From Agaricicola taiwanensis (GTDB lineage: Bacteria > Pseudomonadota > Alphaproteobacteria > Rhizobiales > Methylopilaceae), in the NCBI RefSeq assembly GCF_014635245.1, contig NZ_BMCP01000004.1, positions 124,001-188,000 on the forward strand: DNA of 64,000 nt, written 5' to 3'. Within the stretch, counting starts at the first letter, position 1, and the number at the start of each line of letters is the position of its first letter. A program made the translations under genes and the position numbers. Shown piece by piece: positions 63,696-64,000 of this stretch. The notes beneath the pieces were generated by a model. It worked only from the letters and a program-made list of their open reading frames with translations, was not told the DNA's origin and did no database searches.

Positions 63696-64000
63696 TTGGA
63701 ACGCGGTTATCTGGCGACGCGCCTGGGACAGGTTCATTATTACGCGGCCGGTGAGGGTGAGCTTGTGCTCCTGATCCATCAGTCCGGCCGTTCGGCGCGC
63801 ATGTTCGACGAAGTGGTGCCGGTGCTTGGCGCGTCCTGCCGGGCGGTTGCCATCGATCTGCCGGGCTTCGGCAATTCCGATCCTCTGCCGGAAGGCACCT
63901 CCATCGATGAGATCGCCGACGTCTGTGCCGATGCGATCCGGGAGCTGGGCGCCGCCAAGGCCCATGTCTATGGCCATCATTCCGGGAACAAGGTCGCGAC
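63696..64000 (+). CDS. Alpha/beta hydrolase, N-terminal part
   Basis: The 101 visible residues start at a TTG five bases after AGGAGG: M-E-R-G-Y-L-A-T-R-L. The fold begins LVLLIHQSGRSARMFDEVVP, then VAIDLPGFGNSDPLPEGTS and a nucleophile-elbow-like VYGHHSGNKVA. In that elbow the usual serine of G-x-S-x-G is His95 with Ser96 next to it, so the nucleophile is uncertain. The gene leaves the right edge. It is divergent from the Ldh gene and probably shares its regulation. Confidence 0.85.
   Translation, partial: MERGYLATRLGQVHYYAAGEGELVLLIHQSGRSARMFDEVVPVLGASCRAVAIDLPGFGNSDPLPEGTSIDEIADVCADAIRELGAAKAHVYGHHSGNKVA

Overview
The window is a GC-rich (roughly 60-65 %), densely packed chromosomal segment of an alphaproteobacterium. 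The order Hyphomicrobiales (Rhizobiales) fits best. The evidence is gene order and family content: metX-metW divergent from chorismate mutase-hisC-tyrC; ftsE-ftsX followed by a YdcF protein and plsC; argH-lptM-lysA-TIGR02302 facing hpt and a CpdR-like receiver; a HIG1 protein, PduO-type adenosyltransferase, etfBA and hbd run; DUF2125; a PhaR-regulated PHB cluster; and a TTAA-N7-TTAA CtrA-type box in front of ftsEX. I see no rRNA, prophage, insertion sequence, CRISPR array or recognisable defence island. One tRNA gene (Leu, CAA) is present.

Layout. 0-9.6 kb is a mixed envelope and signalling region: an AEC transporter fragment, a sensor-less hybrid histidine kinase, an orphan TpsB-type outer-membrane transporter, OsmC, a YihY/BrkB protein, a chemoreceptor, a DMT exporter, an AtsE-like protein, TspO and a HIG1 protein. 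9.7-14.4 kb holds lipid A deacylase, cobalamin adenosyltransferase, rhomboid protease, ETF and 3-hydroxybutyryl-CoA dehydrogenase, that is electron transfer and acyl-CoA metabolism. 14.6-15.4 kb holds three very small tandem genes, one resembling YjfB motility proteins. 15.4-19.4 kb holds glyoxalase II, a methyltransferase, a DUF2946/PepSY membrane pair, short palindromic repeats and an orphan gene of lower GC.

19.5-38 kb is core metabolism: methionine, tyrosine/phenylalanine and histidine, lysine and arginine biosynthesis, with cell division (ftsEX), phospholipid synthesis and purine salvage. 38-49.8 kb is more accessory: exporters, a DUF3182 ATP-grasp-like protein overlapping a hydrolase gene, NhaA, several small unrecognised proteins, an apparently frameshifted gene, tandem DUF3617-like secreted proteins, a GDPD and a BetT-type transporter. 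49.8-53 kb is the polyhydroxybutyrate cluster (phbB, phbA, divergent phaR), with two dyad symmetries in the shared intergenic region. 53-60.3 kb holds GluQRS, an AlkA-like glycosylase, CreA, an esterase, an HNH protein, DsbB, a flavin reductase, tRNA-Leu, an Lrp-family regulator and imelysin. 60.4-64 kb holds an MHS-type transporter with a large loop insertion and an Ldh-family dehydrogenase. The latter is divergent from an alpha/beta hydrolase that lacks the usual nucleophile serine, with a perfect 10-bp inverted repeat between them.

No complete new system can be demonstrated from sequence alone. The best candidates for something undescribed are the three-gene small-protein cassette (14.6-15.4 kb), the unrecognised block at 42.4-45.8 kb, the DUF3182/hydrolase pair, the degenerate prephenate-dehydratase-like domain fused to chorismate mutase, and the inverted-repeat element at 56.5-56.7 kb. 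Starts were chosen from ribosome-binding sites, signal peptides and family length; several are GTG or TTG.
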